Source: Streptomyces sp. HUAS ZL42
Lineage (GTDB): Bacteria; Actinomycetota; Actinomycetes; Streptomycetales; Streptomycetaceae
DNA length: 64,000 nt
Assembly: GCF_040782645.1 (NCBI RefSeq)
Contig: NZ_CP160403.1
Coordinates: forward strand, 8,343,001 to 8,407,000
Direction of reading: 5' to 3'
A model generated the notes under the pieces. The model was not told the origin of the DNA, searched no databases, and saw only the letters and a list, made by a program, of their open reading frames with translations. Both the position numbers and the translations under genes were made by a program. Shown one piece after another: positions 51,236 through 60,924 of this stretch; positions within the stretch are counted from its first letter, which is position 1, and every line of letters begins with the position of its first letter.

Positions 51236-51754
51236 ATGGTGCGATACGCGGATCCCGGCGTCGTGGAGTGGGTGGAGTCGGGCGGCGGGCCGCTCATAGC
51301 GGTCCCGGAGACGGTGCTGCCCTTCTGGGCGGGCGCCGACGGCGACGAAACGGCCTCGGACTACGACCGGGCCTGCGAGGTCGAGGGCTACGTCGGCCTG
51401 CTCCCGGTCGGTGACTCCGCGGCCCTGGTCCTGGGCGACGAGCCCGCCTCGACCGCGTTCCTGCCGGAGCACCGAACCTTCGTACGGTGGTGCGCCGCGA
51501 ACTCCGAGGACGAACTGCTGGCCGGTGTTCCCGCCGCCATCGCCACGGCGTCCTGGGAGGACGAGGTGCAGTGGCAGGTTCCCGGAGCGGTGGTGCTGTT
51601 CGACTCGGCCTGGCCCGGCGGCGAAACGGGCCGCACGGACAGCCTGCGGGTCGTGCTGGATCCCGGGAGGTACGCGGTACGCGCGGCCAACGTCCGGCCC
51701 GGACCCGAGACGTGGCTGGGACTCGTACAACTGCGGCGGCTCGAGCACGGTTAA
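51236..51754 (+). CDS. Imm21-like immunity family protein
   Basis: A 172-residue soluble protein whose opening (VEWVESGGGPLIAVPETVLPFWAGADG) and middle (VGLLPVGDSAALVLGDEPASTAFLPEHRTFVRW) match the Imm21 family as I know it. Imm21 was defined by position beside polymorphic toxins, but most Streptomyces copies, like this one, stand alone with no toxin nearby. A housekeeping role is equally possible. It begins 46 bases after the rhodanese gene. Confidence 0.65.
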   Translation: MVRYADPGVVEWVESGGGPLIAVPETVLPFWAGADGDETASDYDRACEVEGYVGLLPVGDSAALVLGDEPASTAFLPEHRTFVRWCAANSEDELLAGVPAAIATASWEDEVQWQVPGAVVLFDSAWPGGETGRTDSLRVVLDPGRYAVRAANVRPGPETWLGLVQLRRLEHG

Positions 51755-51795
51755 TGGCGTGCGGCGCGGGCCGGCGCTCCCCATCATGGTGATCC

Positions 51796-52641
51796 ATGCC
51801 TGGACTTCCCCACCCTGCCCCCGAAGACCTGCGCCGTGACCCGCTGCCGCTGCGCGGCCGGACCGCGCTGGTCACCGGCGCGAGCCGACGCGTCGGCATC
51901 GGCCACGCCGTGGCCCGGCGGCTCGCCGCGTACGGAGCGAGCGTCTATCTGCACCACCATGTGCCGCACGACGCCGCCATGCCCTGGGGTGCCGACCGTC
52001 CCGAGGAGGTCCTCGCCTCCGTGCGCGCGGCAGCCGGCGATCCCGAGGCCGGAGTCCTCGCCGGCCCCGGCGACCTCGCCGACCCGGCCGCCCCCGCCGA
52101 ACTCGTCGCCACCGCTGCCTCGGCACTCGGCGGACGGCTGGACATCCTCGTGGCCAACCACGCTCTCAGCGGCTCCGACGGCACGCTCGACGCGATCGAC
52201 GCCGCGATGCTCGACGCCCACTGGGCGGTCGACGCCCGCTCCGTGCTGCTGCTCGTCCAGGCCTACGCACGGCTGCGCGCCGCGCTGCCGCCGCGGACGC
52301 CGGGCGGCCGCGTGATGATGATGACCTCGGGACAGGACATCGCGGGTGGCATGCCCGGAGAGATCGCGTACGCCCTTCAGAAAGGCGCTCTCGCCTCGAT
52401 CACCCGCTCCCTGTCCACCACGCTCGCCGAGCACGCGATCACCGTCAACACGATCAACCCCGGCCCTGTGGACACGGGTTACCTGACCGGCGAGGCGCAC
52501 GCGGCCGTCGCCGCGTGCTTCCCCGCCGGCCGGTGGGGCCTGCCGGACGACCCGGCCCGCCTCATCGCCTGGCTGGCGACGGACGAGGCGGGCTGGGTGA
52601 CCGGTCAGGTGATCGACTCGGAGGGCGGTTTCCGGCGCTGA
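51796..52641 (+). CDS. Short-chain dehydrogenase/reductase
   Basis: A 281-residue SDR. The cofactor site is TALVTGASRRVGIGHAVARRLA (residues ~20-41). NANH-like LVANHALSG is at ~118. The catalytic serine lies in MMMTSGQ, and the YxxxK motif is EIAYALQKGAL (~193-203). The C-terminus GQVIDSEGGF is typical of 3-oxoacyl-ACP-reductase-like members. Cofactor preference and substrate are not clear. It converges on the DUF885 gene with no gap (stop codons abut). Confidence 0.85.
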   Translation: MPGLPHPAPEDLRRDPLPLRGRTALVTGASRRVGIGHAVARRLAAYGASVYLHHHVPHDAAMPWGADRPEEVLASVRAAAGDPEAGVLAGPGDLADPAAPAELVATAASALGGRLDILVANHALSGSDGTLDAIDAAMLDAHWAVDARSVLLLVQAYARLRAALPPRTPGGRVMMMTSGQDIAGGMPGEIAYALQKGALASITRSLSTTLAEHAITVNTINPGPVDTGYLTGEAHAAVAACFPAGRWGLPDDPARLIAWLATDEAGWVTGQVIDSEGGFRR

Positions 52642-54333
52642 TCAGAGGGCGGACAGCTCGTCCACCAGATCGTCCAGGCCCAGGGAGCCCTGGGAGAGGG
52701 CGGCCATGTGCCAGGCCCTGAGGTCGAAGGCGTCGCCGTGCCGCTTGCGGGCGTTCTCGCGGCCCAGCAGCCAGGCCCGCTCACCGAGCTTGTAGCCGAT
52801 CGCCTGGCCCGGGATCGTCAGGTAGCGGGTCAGTTCGCTCTCCACGAAGTCCGCCGGGCGGCTGCTGTGCGCACCGAAGAACTCCTGGGCCAGCTCGGGC
52901 GTCCACCGCTCACCCGGGTGGAAGGGGGAGTCCGCCGGGATCTCCAGCTCCAGGTGCATGCCGATGTCGACGATGACCCGCGCGGCCCGCATCATCTGGG
53001 CGTCGAGGTAGCCGAGCCGCTCCTCCGCGTCCGTGAGGAAGCCGAGCTCGTCCATCAGCCGCTCGGCGTACAGCGCCCAGCCCTCGGCGTTGGCGCTGAC
53101 CCCGCCGAGGGTGGCCTGGTAGCGGGAGAGGTCCGCGGCGACGTGCGCCCACTGCGCGAGCTGGAGATGGTGACCGGGGACGCCCTCGTGGTACCAGGTC
53201 GAGACCAGGTCGTAGACGGGGAAGCGGGTCAGCCCCATCGTCGGCAGCCAGGTGCGGCCGGGCCGCGAGAAGTCCTCCGTCGGGGGCGTGTAGTAGGGCG
53301 CCGCCGCGCTGCCGGGCGGCGCGATGCACGACTCCACCTTCCGCACCCGCTCCGCGAGTTCGAAGTGCGTGCCGTCGAGCTCCGCGATCGCCCGGTCCAT
53401 CAGGCCCTGCAGCCACTCACGGACCTCGTCGACACCTTCGATATGCCTGCCGTGCTCGTCGAGGTGCGCGAGCGCCACCCACGGAGTCTCGGCGCCGGGC
53501 AGGATCTTCTCCGCCTCCTGCTTCATCTCGCCGAGGATGCGGTGGAACTCGGACCAGCCGTACGCGTACGCCTCGTCCAGGTCGAGGTCCGTGCCGTTGA
53601 AGTAGCGCGCCCAGCGTGCGTAGCGCTCCCGGCCCACCGTGTTCGGCGCGCCCTCGACCTCCGGCGCGTACACGTCGCGCATCCAGTCCCGCAGTCCGAC
53701 GACGGCCGCGGTCGCCGCGCTGGCCGCCTCGTCCAGCTCGGTACGCAGCGATTCCGGGCCCGCGGCCGCGAAGTCCTCGAACCAGCCGCGTCCCGAGCCG
53801 TCCGTGTCCGCCCACTCGGTGAGCTGCTCGACGAAGGTGGCGGTCGGGCGCGGAGCCGCGTACAGCTTGCGCTCCAGACCGAGGGAGAGCGCCTCGCGGT
53901 ATCCCGCGAGCGCGGTCGGCACCGCGCGCAGCCGCTCGGCGATCGCCGCCCAGTCCTCCTCCGACTGCGTCGGCGTCACCGTGAACACCTCGCGCACCGA
54001 GTGCACGGGCGTCGCCATGTTGCCGACCGCGCGAAGGCCCTCGTCGGCCTCGTGCACGGCGAGTTCCGCGGTGAGCCGCTCACGCAGCAGGCGTGCGCAC
54101 CGGCGCTCGATGGCACTGTCCGCGCCGGGCTGCCGTTCGGATTCGTCGAGCTTCGCGAGCGTGGCCCGCTGGAGCTCCGCGACGGCTTCCTGGCCCGCCG
54201 GTGAGATGTCGGGCAGACGGCTCGAACTCTCCTTAACGCCGAGGTAGGTACCGGTGACCGGATCGAGGGCGATGAGCTCGTCGACGTAGGCGTCGGCGAC
54301 CTCGCGGGGCAGCGGGCTCTTCGTCTCTGACAT
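52642..54333 (-). CDS. DUF885 family metallopeptidase-like protein
   Basis: A 563-residue protein of the DUF885 family. The zinc-binding motif is STWYHEGVPGHHLQLAQ (H-E-x3-G-H-H, residues ~370-386), and the downstream glutamate region is GVSANAEGWALYAERLMDELGF (~405-425). Together they indicate a carboxypeptidase-like fold. There is no signal peptide, so it is cytosolic. Start ATG 54333 is chosen for the MSETKSPLP opening; in-frame upstream codons read into the regulator region. It probably degrades peptides; substrate unknown. Confidence 0.85.
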   Translation of the reverse strand: MSETKSPLPREVADAYVDELIALDPVTGTYLGVKESSSRLPDISPAGQEAVAELQRATLAKLDESERQPGADSAIERRCARLLRERLTAELAVHEADEGLRAVGNMATPVHSVREVFTVTPTQSEEDWAAIAERLRAVPTALAGYREALSLGLERKLYAAPRPTATFVEQLTEWADTDGSGRGWFEDFAAAGPESLRTELDEAASAATAAVVGLRDWMRDVYAPEVEGAPNTVGRERYARWARYFNGTDLDLDEAYAYGWSEFHRILGEMKQEAEKILPGAETPWVALAHLDEHGRHIEGVDEVREWLQGLMDRAIAELDGTHFELAERVRKVESCIAPPGSAAAPYYTPPTEDFSRPGRTWLPTMGLTRFPVYDLVSTWYHEGVPGHHLQLAQWAHVAADLSRYQATLGGVSANAEGWALYAERLMDELGFLTDAEERLGYLDAQMMRAARVIVDIGMHLELEIPADSPFHPGERWTPELAQEFFGAHSSRPADFVESELTRYLTIPGQAIGYKLGERAWLLGRENARKRHGDAFDLRAWHMAALSQGSLGLDDLVDELSAL

Positions 54334-54398
54334 GCGGACCATCCTCATACGAGGGGCACCGCACGTCACTCGGATTGAGCTGAGGGCGAAGCAGCACG

Positions 54399-54890
54399 TC
54401 ACGCGGTTTGAGCTGAGCTCGCAGGCGGCAGCAGGGGTCCGCAGTCCCACTGCTGGAAGATCAACCGGGTCTCGACGCGGGCCACTTCCCGCCGGGCCGT
54501 GAACTCGTCCAGCACCAGGCGTTGCAGATCCGCCATGTCCGCGACCGCGACATGCACGAGGTAGTCGTCGGGTCCGGTGAGATGGAAGACGGTCCGGGCC
54601 TCCGGCAGCGCCCTGATCCGCTCCACGAACGGTCCCACCAGCTCCCGCCGATGCGGCCTGACCTGCACGGACAGCAGGGCCTGCAGCCCCCGCCCCAGCT
54701 TCGCGGGATCGAGCCGCAACTGATGACCGAGGATCACGCCCGAGCGGCGCAGCCTGGTCACCCGGTCCAGACACGTGGACGCCGCGATCCCGACCTGCGC
54801 GGCGAGATCGCGGTAGGTCGTCCGGGCGTCGTTCTGCAGGAGCCGCAGCAGATGAAGATCCACCGGGTCCAGTACGACGGATTCGGCCAT
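54399..54890 (-). CDS. Lrp/AsnC family regulator
   Basis: A 163-residue regulator with the N-terminal HTH (DLHLLRLLQNDARTTYRDLAAQVGIAASTCLDRVTRLRRSGVI, residues ~11-53) and a RAM domain (ALLSVQVRPHRRELVGPFVERI and VFHLTGPDDYLVHVAVADMADLQ). It is divergent, with 60 bases between, from a PLP enzyme of sulfur amino-acid breakdown, the classic arrangement for an Lrp-type activator of that gene. The downstream DUF885 gene in the same direction may be cotranscribed. Confidence 0.85.
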   Translation of the reverse strand: MAESVVLDPVDLHLLRLLQNDARTTYRDLAAQVGIAASTCLDRVTRLRRSGVILGHQLRLDPAKLGRGLQALLSVQVRPHRRELVGPFVERIRALPEARTVFHLTGPDDYLVHVAVADMADLQRLVLDEFTARREVARVETRLIFQQWDCGPLLPPASSAQTA

Positions 54891-54950
54891 TGGCCGAACG
54901 TAGCACGGTGTTCGATCCCGGTGAGCCGGTCGGTGTTCACCCTTCCGCTC

Positions 54951-56177
54951 ATGGACATGCCCATGGACTCAGCGCGCAGGGGGCCGTCGTACGACGGCGC
55001 AGGCACCGCACCGAGAGCACTGGCGACAGAGGCCGTGCACGCCGGCCGCGACGATCTCGCCCGGCAGGGGCTGCACGCCCCGCCGATCGACCTGTCCACC
55101 ACCTACCCGTCCCACGACAGCCGTGGCGAGGCCGCCCGCATCGACGCCTTCGCCGCCACCGGCGCCGAACCGGACGGCCCGCCGGTGTACGCCCGGCTGG
55201 GCAACCCGACCGTCGCCCGCTTCGAAACCGCCCTGGCCCGCCTCGAGGGGACCGAGGCCGCGGTCGCCTTCGCCAGCGGCATGGCCGCACTGAGCGCGGT
55301 CCTCCTCGTACGCGCCTCGCTCGGCCTGCGCCATGTCGTGGCCGTACGCCCCCTGTACGGCTGCAGCGACCACCTCCTGACCGCCGGACTGCTCGGCTCG
55401 GAGGTGACCTGGACCGACCCGGCCGGGATCGCGGACGCACTGCGACCGGACACCGGGCTGGTCATGGTGGAGTCCCCGGCGAATCCGACTCTCGCCGAAG
55501 TGGACCTGCGGGCCGTCGCCCACGCGTGCGGCTCCGTGCCGCTGCTCGCGGACAACACCTTCGCCACGCCCGTGCTGCAGCGTCCCGCCGAGCAGGGCGC
55601 ACGGCTGGTGCTGCACAGCGCCACCAAGTACCTCGGCGGGCACGGTGACGTGATGGCAGGCGTCGTGGCCTGCGACGAGGAGTTCGCCGGCCGGCTGCGG
55701 CAGGTGCGGTTCGCCACCGGAGGGGTGCTGCATCCTCTGGCCGGCTATCTGCTGCTGCGCGGTCTGTCGACCCTGCCGGTGCGGGTGCGGGCCGCCTCAG
55801 CGAACGCCGCCGAACTGGCCCGCCGCCTCGCCGCCGACCCGCGCGTCACCCGCGTCCACTACCCGCGCATCGGGGGCGCGATGATCGCCTTCGAGGTCCA
55901 CGGCGACCCGCACGAGGTCATCGCCGGAGTCCGGCTGATCACCCCGGCCGTGAGCCTCGGCAGCGTCGACACCCTGATCCAGCATCCGGCGTCCATCAGC
56001 CACCGGATCGTCGACGCGGACGACCGCCGGGGAGCGGGCGTCAGCGACCGGTTGCTGCGCCTGTCCGTGGGGCTGGAGGACGTGGAGGACCTGTGGGCCG
56101 ACCTGGACCGCGCGCTGGGAGAGCGGCAGAGGCCGCCGGCGTCGGCCGGCGTGCGGGAGACGGTCCCGGGCATCTGA
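54951..56177 (+). CDS. Cys/Met metabolism PLP-dependent lyase
   Basis: A 408-residue fold-type I PLP enzyme of the gamma-lyase family. It shows HAPPIDLSTTYP, YARLGNPTVARFETALARLEG, the phosphate-loop FASGMAALSAVL, VESPANPTLAEVDL, LLADNTFATPVLQ and the PLP lysine in LHSATKYLGGHGDVMAG (~residue 223). Cystathionine or methionine gamma-lyase is the likely activity; sequence alone does not decide. Three in-frame ATGs (54951, 54957, 54963) compete and none has a clear ribosome site. The divergent Lrp gene probably controls it. Confidence 0.85.
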   Translation: MDMPMDSARRGPSYDGAGTAPRALATEAVHAGRDDLARQGLHAPPIDLSTTYPSHDSRGEAARIDAFAATGAEPDGPPVYARLGNPTVARFETALARLEGTEAAVAFASGMAALSAVLLVRASLGLRHVVAVRPLYGCSDHLLTAGLLGSEVTWTDPAGIADALRPDTGLVMVESPANPTLAEVDLRAVAHACGSVPLLADNTFATPVLQRPAEQGARLVLHSATKYLGGHGDVMAGVVACDEEFAGRLRQVRFATGGVLHPLAGYLLLRGLSTLPVRVRAASANAAELARRLAADPRVTRVHYPRIGGAMIAFEVHGDPHEVIAGVRLITPAVSLGSVDTLIQHPASISHRIVDADDRRGAGVSDRLLRLSVGLEDVEDLWADLDRALGERQRPPASAGVRETVPGI

Positions 56178-56246
56178 GCCGGGCCGTCCGCGGGATGCCG
56201 AACGCCCGTCGGGACCCCGTCCGACGGGCGTTTCGGCCGACGACGC

Positions 56247-57560
56247 TCAGTCCCGGGCGCAGCGCTCCTGCTGCTCGTGCGACGGCCCGGTCGCGATCGC
56301 CACCGCGTCCAGACGGGCCGTGATCACCAGGGTGCCCTCCTCGATCTGGTAGTCGAGGGGGAGTCCCAGGCCGCGCATCGCGGCGACCATGCCCGTGTTG
56401 GAGGACTGCGTCACGGCGTACACGCTCGCGCAGCCCGCCTCGACCGCCATCGACACCAGCCGGCCGAGGAGTTCGGCGCCGAGGCCCCGCCGCTGCCAGT
56501 CGTCCTCGATGAGCAGCGCGACCTCGGTCTCGTCCCCGTCCCACAGCAGGTGACCGAGCCCGACGACGCGCCCCGACGCGGTCTGTGCCGCCAGCGTCCG
56601 GCCGAAGCGCGGGCTGAGCAGGTGGTTGAGGTAACGGTCCGCGTCACCGACCGGCCCGTGGTACCGCATCCCCAGCGTCCGGGACGAGCACCGCTCGTGC
56701 ATCGCCTTCGCCGCCTCCACGTCGCCGGTGTCGGCCCGGCGTACGGTGATGGCGTTGCCCTCGGGCAGTGTCAGCACGTCCTGGCGGCGCGGGACCCGTG
56801 GACCGAGCCGGGTGTCCAGCTCGACCAGTGCCCGGGCCCGTGCGAACTCGGTCGGGGTGAACGGCAGATACGGCCGTTCCACGGTGATCACTCCGCCTTC
56901 CGGTGCCCGCAGCCGCATCACGGTGTCCTCCAGTGCCCCCTCCACCGGCACGCCCTCCGGGGCGCGGCCTCCGCCGACCGGTGTGGCGGGCAGGGAGCGG
57001 ATGGTGCACCGCCCCAGCAACTGCCGCAGCGCGAGCGGCAGTTCCGCCGCGTCGAGCGCGGTGCGGGTGGCCAGGCCCAGGACTCGGGTGGGCGCGTCGA
57101 CCAGATCGTGGGCGTCGGCCCGCTCGATCCAGGTGCCCGAACCGCCCGCAGCCGACACGGCCCGGGTGATCTCGGCGGCCGGGAGGTCACCGGGGGTGCG
57201 GAGCAGGAACTCGTCCACCGTGTCCGCGCCCAGCGGGTGCGTCTGCAGGCTCAGGATGTCGACCCGGTGTTCGGCGAGAGCCGTGCACAGCGCGGCCAGC
57301 GACCCCGGTTCGTCCTTCACCGTCGTCCGCATCCGCCACAGCGCACTTCCCCCTGAATGCGCGACGGGGGACGGCACCTGCCCGGACGGCCCGGCCGCGC
57401 GCTCCGCGGAGCGGGGCCGGGCACCGGTATCGCTCGTAGGCGGTGCGTGACCGTGGCGGCGTGACCACCATGCGTGGAAGCCCGCGACCACGGTGCGCCG
57501 CCAAGGGCGCACCGGACGCCCGTTTTTCGCTCGTGTCACATCAGGGATGTTCCGATTCAT
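56247..57560 (-). CDS. GNAT acetyltransferase with N-terminal ACT domain
   Basis: A 437-residue protein. After a basic, disordered first ~70 residues comes an ACT domain (MRTTVKDEPGSLAALCTALAEHRVDILSLQTHPLG, ~77-150). A linker region follows (~160-270). The GNAT fold (~275-425) has VVGLGHLLWDGDETEVALLIEDDWQRRGLGAELLGRL, where the Q-R-R-G-L-G loop binds acetyl-CoA. The ACT-GNAT pair suggests an acetyltransferase controlled by an amino acid, possibly acting on a protein lysine. The ATG at 57560 is the longest reasonable start. Confidence 0.75.
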   Translation of the reverse strand: MNRNIPDVTRAKNGRPVRPWRRTVVAGFHAWWSRRHGHAPPTSDTGARPRSAERAAGPSGQVPSPVAHSGGSALWRMRTTVKDEPGSLAALCTALAEHRVDILSLQTHPLGADTVDEFLLRTPGDLPAAEITRAVSAAGGSGTWIERADAHDLVDAPTRVLGLATRTALDAAELPLALRQLLGRCTIRSLPATPVGGGRAPEGVPVEGALEDTVMRLRAPEGGVITVERPYLPFTPTEFARARALVELDTRLGPRVPRRQDVLTLPEGNAITVRRADTGDVEAAKAMHERCSSRTLGMRYHGPVGDADRYLNHLLSPRFGRTLAAQTASGRVVGLGHLLWDGDETEVALLIEDDWQRRGLGAELLGRLVSMAVEAGCASVYAVTQSSNTGMVAAMRGLGLPLDYQIEEGTLVITARLDAVAIATGPSHEQQERCARD

Positions 57561-57714
57561 GTAGCCACTGTGAAGGAAGGGTGTTGCGTGATCACGAACG
57601 GTTTGTGACCGATGAGTAAAGACTGCTTATGGATGCATTTGTAGAATTTCGCACCTTCGGGCCGCGCACCGGGGGGACGACCTCGGCGCGCGGCACGCGT
57701 CCAGGCTACGGGCG

Positions 57715-59301
57715 TTACTGACCGACCAGGCCCGGCTGCAGCACCTGCGTGAACAGCACCGTGCCGTCCTGCTCACGCAGCCGTACCGTCAGCTCGCCGC
57801 TGTCGCCGTCGATGTCGACCTCTCCGAAGAACTGGTAACCGCCGGCGGGTGAGACGTTCGCCGCGGTCGGCGCCTTCACGAACACCCGCTGCGGACCGAA
57901 GGTGCTGTCCAGCGCGTTGGCCGGGAACGCACCGGCGTTGAGTGGTCCCGACACGAACTCCCAGAACGGTTCGAAGTCGGTGAAGGCCGCACGCGACGGC
58001 TGGTAGTGCTGGGCCGAGGTGTGGTGGACGTCGGCAGTCAGCCACACGGTGCCGGTGATGCGCCGGTGCTTGATGTACCGCAGCAGCTCGGCGATCTGCA
58101 GCTCACGGCCCAGCGGCGCGCCCGGGTCGCCCTGCGCCACGGCCTCGATGTGCGGCTTGCCCTCGGTGGTGTCCGGCACGATCAGCCCGAGCGGCATGTC
58201 CGCGGCGATCACCTTCCACACCGCACGCGACCGCGACAGCTCCCGCTTGAGCCACTCCAGTTGCTCACGGCCGAGGATGCCCTGGGGGTCCACGGTCTGG
58301 TCGTCGGGCGAGTTGGCGTTGCGGTACGTCCGCATGTCCAGCACGAACACGTCGAGCAGGGCGCCGTGGCGCAGTACCCGGTACACGCGGCCGTCCTCGG
58401 CGCCCGGCCGCAGGGTGGAGATCGGGAAGTACTCGCTGAACGCCCGCCGGGCACGCGCCGCCAGCACGTCGATGCTCTTCTCGGTGTAGCGGGTGTCCGT
58501 GGAAGCGATCACCTCGCCCGGGTACCAGTTGTTGCGGACCTCGTGGTCGTCCCACTGGACGACGGACGGGACCTGTGCGTTGAACCGCCGGAGGTTCTCG
58601 TCCAGCAGGTTGTAGCGGAAGTTGCCGCGGAACTCGGCCAGCGTCTCGGCGACCTTCGACTTCTCCTCGGTGGTGATGTTCCGCCAGGTGCTGCCGTCCG
58701 GCAGGGCGGCCGTCGCCGAGATCGGGCCGTCGGCGTAGACGTTGTCGCCGCTGCAGAGGAAGAAGTCCGGGTCCAGTGCGGCCATGGCGTTGTAGATCGT
58801 GTAGCCGCCGAAGTCGGGGTTGATGCCCCAGCCCTGCCCGGCCAGATCGCCGGACCACAGGAAGCGCACCCCGTGGCGGCGCCCGAGCGGCACCGTGCGG
58901 AAGGTTCCCGTCACCGGCTCGCCGGTGCGGCGAGGGTCGTCGGGGTCGGCGAGCAGCACGCGGTAGTGGATCTGCTCGCCCGCAGGCAGCCCGTGCAGCC
59001 GGGTCGTCCCGGTGAAGTCCGTGTCCGCGCCGAGCAGCGGACCGTGCCAGCTGCGCGGGTTGCGGAACGACTCGGTCGCCGACGTCTCGACGATCATCCT
59101 GGCCGGCCGGTCGGACCGCACCCACACCAGCCCGGAGTCGGACGTCACGTCGCCCGTCTGCACGCCCCAGCCGGCCTTGGGACGTCCGGACAGGGCGAAG
59201 GCCGGCGCCGCGCCGAGACCGGCCGGCAGGGTCAGGGCCGCCGACGCGGCCAGTGAGCCGCGCAGGACGCTGCGGCGGCCCGGGAACGGACGGTGTGACA
59301 T
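57715..59301 (-). CDS. phoD: Alkaline phosphatase D, Tat-exported
   Basis: A 528-residue PhoD. The N-terminus is a twin-arginine signal (GRRSVLRGSLAASAALTLPAGLGAAPAFA, cut near residue 36). An Ig-like domain follows (~40-140). The phosphoesterase core shows FLWSGDLAG, FFLCSGDNVYADGPI, VVQWDDHEVRNNW, KVIAADMPLGLI and VWLTADVHHTSAQHY, the metal-binding positions of PhoD. It releases phosphate from phosphodiesters and monoesters outside the cell. ATG 59301 has GGAGG 8 bases upstream. A PHO-box-like site 66 bases upstream predicts PhoP activation under phosphate starvation. Confidence 0.95.
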   Translation of the reverse strand: MSHRPFPGRRSVLRGSLAASAALTLPAGLGAAPAFALSGRPKAGWGVQTGDVTSDSGLVWVRSDRPARMIVETSATESFRNPRSWHGPLLGADTDFTGTTRLHGLPAGEQIHYRVLLADPDDPRRTGEPVTGTFRTVPLGRRHGVRFLWSGDLAGQGWGINPDFGGYTIYNAMAALDPDFFLCSGDNVYADGPISATAALPDGSTWRNITTEEKSKVAETLAEFRGNFRYNLLDENLRRFNAQVPSVVQWDDHEVRNNWYPGEVIASTDTRYTEKSIDVLAARARRAFSEYFPISTLRPGAEDGRVYRVLRHGALLDVFVLDMRTYRNANSPDDQTVDPQGILGREQLEWLKRELSRSRAVWKVIAADMPLGLIVPDTTEGKPHIEAVAQGDPGAPLGRELQIAELLRYIKHRRITGTVWLTADVHHTSAQHYQPSRAAFTDFEPFWEFVSGPLNAGAFPANALDSTFGPQRVFVKAPTAANVSPAGGYQFFGEVDIDGDSGELTVRLREQDGTVLFTQVLQPGLVGQ

Positions 59302-59366
59302 GGGTGCGCCTCCAGGGACGAGAACCGGCCGGTGTGCACAGCCACAACTACTGGTGCGCCGCAGCG

Positions 59367-59388
59367 CACACGGAAACCACAAGTGAAC
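59367..59388 (-). promoter_or_regulatory. PHO-box-like PhoP site upstream of phoD
   Basis: On the minus strand GTTCACTTGTG is followed directly by GTTTCCGTGTG. The first unit fits the Streptomyces PHO-box consensus G(G/T)TCAYYYR(G/C)G at 10 of 11 positions and the second at 7. Two adjacent 11-bp units are the minimal PhoP operator. The location, 66 bp before the phoD start, suits activation. Confidence 0.6.
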
Positions 59389-59431
59389 AACGGGCCGTGG
59401 CGGCAGGGCAGCCGGCCCGCGAATCCGTGCC

Positions 59432-60877
59432 TCACACGCCGCAGGCTTCGGCCATCCGCCGTATCCCCTGCCGGATCCGCGCGGGGGACAGATGCGCATA
59501 TCCCAGGACCAGCCTCACGGCGTCGTCACCGTCCTGATGACTGCCGGCACGCGCGTGCGTGTAGTCCGGAAGCGTCCGCACCGCGACCTCGGCCGCGGCC
59601 ATCCGCTCGAGGAACCGTCCCCGGGGCCCGTACCGTTCCGGCAGCGCGGCGATGACGTGCAGGCCGGCGGCGATCCCGGACACCTCGGAACCGGGAAAAC
59701 ACCGCTCCAGCGCGGCGACGAGCGCGTCACGCCGTTCGCGGTACGCGCGCTGGCAGCGGCGCAGCTGGCGGTCGTAGTCGCCGCGCTCCAGGAACCGGGC
59801 GAACACCGCCTGGTCGAGGGAGGGGTGGCCGAGATCCATTGTCCGCTTGCGCTCGACGACCTCGTCGGCCAGCGACTCCGGCACGAGCAGCCAGCCGAGC
59901 CGCAGCCCCGGAGCGAGGGACTTGCTGACCGACCCCGCGTAGGCCACACGGTCCGGGTCGAGGCCCTGGAGCGCACCCACCGGAGCGCGGTCGTAGCGGA
60001 AGTCCCCGTCGTAGTCGTCCTCCAGGACGAAACCGTCCACGGACCGCGCCCAGTCGAGCAGTTCGGCGCGCCGCCGCGCGGAGCAGGCGATCCCGGTGGG
60101 GAACTGGTGGGCGGGCGTCGTCACCACCGCCCGTACACCCGACGATCGCAGCGGGCCGACGGCCGGCCCCTCGTCGTCCAGCGGCACGGGCACGGCGGTG
60201 ACGCCGGCCGCGGCGTACAGGGCACTGTGCTGCGGGCTCCCCGGATCCTCGACGCCGACGGTGCGCATCCCGCGCGCGTGGAGCACGAATCCGAACAGCG
60301 TGGTCGCCTGCGCCACCCCCGACACGACCACGATCCGCTCCGGGTCCGCGACCACCCCCCTGCGGCGCCCGAGGAGTTCGGCGAGTGCGGTACGCAGCCG
60401 GGGCAGCCCACGCGGATCGGGATAGCCGAGTTCGTGGTGCGGCAGCTCCGCCAGTACGCCGCGCTGTGCGGCGGCCCAGGCGGCACGGGGGAACAGCGAC
60501 AGGTCCGGTGTCCCGGGCACGAAGTCGGCCGACGAGCCCGGCGGTCGCGGGGCGAGGTCACGCGCGCGTGGGGGTGAGGTGCGCACGGCGTCTCCCACCC
60601 AGGTTCCGGCACCCCGGCCGCTGCGCAGGTACCCCTCGGCCGTCAACTGCTCGTACGCCTCCGTGACCAGGCCGCGCGAGACGCCGAGGTCGGCGGCCAG
60701 ATCCCGGCTCGACGGCAGGCGCGTCCCCGGCGAGAGCCGTCCCGAACGGACCGCCTCACGCAGGGCCGCCTGAAGCGAACGGCCACGCGCGCGTGCCGGC
60801 GCCGAGGCGGCCGGCAGGAGCAGCTCCCAGGCGGCGGAGGCGGCGGAACCCGCCGGATTGGTCTGCGATGACGTCAT
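59432..60877 (-). CDS. MocR/PdxR family regulator (GntR-aminotransferase fusion)
   Basis: A 481-residue chimera. A GntR winged helix lies at ~33-100 (SLQAALREAVRSGRLSPGTRLPSSRDLAADLGVSRGLVTEAYEQL). A fold-type I aminotransferase domain lies at ~125-470, with ELGYPDPRGLPRLRTALAELL, DPGSPQHSALY and EDDYDGDFRYDRAPVGALQGLDPDRVAYAGSVSKSLAPGLRLGW, where SVSK carries the PLP-binding lysine. These proteins sense PLP or an amino-acid adduct. It is divergent from an EamA exporter with only 47 bases between, so that exporter is the probable target. Confidence 0.9.
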   Translation of the reverse strand: MTSSQTNPAGSAASAAWELLLPAASAPARARGRSLQAALREAVRSGRLSPGTRLPSSRDLAADLGVSRGLVTEAYEQLTAEGYLRSGRGAGTWVGDAVRTSPPRARDLAPRPPGSSADFVPGTPDLSLFPRAAWAAAQRGVLAELPHHELGYPDPRGLPRLRTALAELLGRRRGVVADPERIVVVSGVAQATTLFGFVLHARGMRTVGVEDPGSPQHSALYAAAGVTAVPVPLDDEGPAVGPLRSSGVRAVVTTPAHQFPTGIACSARRRAELLDWARSVDGFVLEDDYDGDFRYDRAPVGALQGLDPDRVAYAGSVSKSLAPGLRLGWLLVPESLADEVVERKRTMDLGHPSLDQAVFARFLERGDYDRQLRRCQRAYRERRDALVAALERCFPGSEVSGIAAGLHVIAALPERYGPRGRFLERMAAAEVAVRTLPDYTHARAGSHQDGDDAVRLVLGYAHLSPARIRQGIRRMAEACGV

Positions 60878-60924
60878 GGAAGTGGACCTTAAACCGGACC
60901 GCCCGGCTTCCTAGCGTCGCTGCC

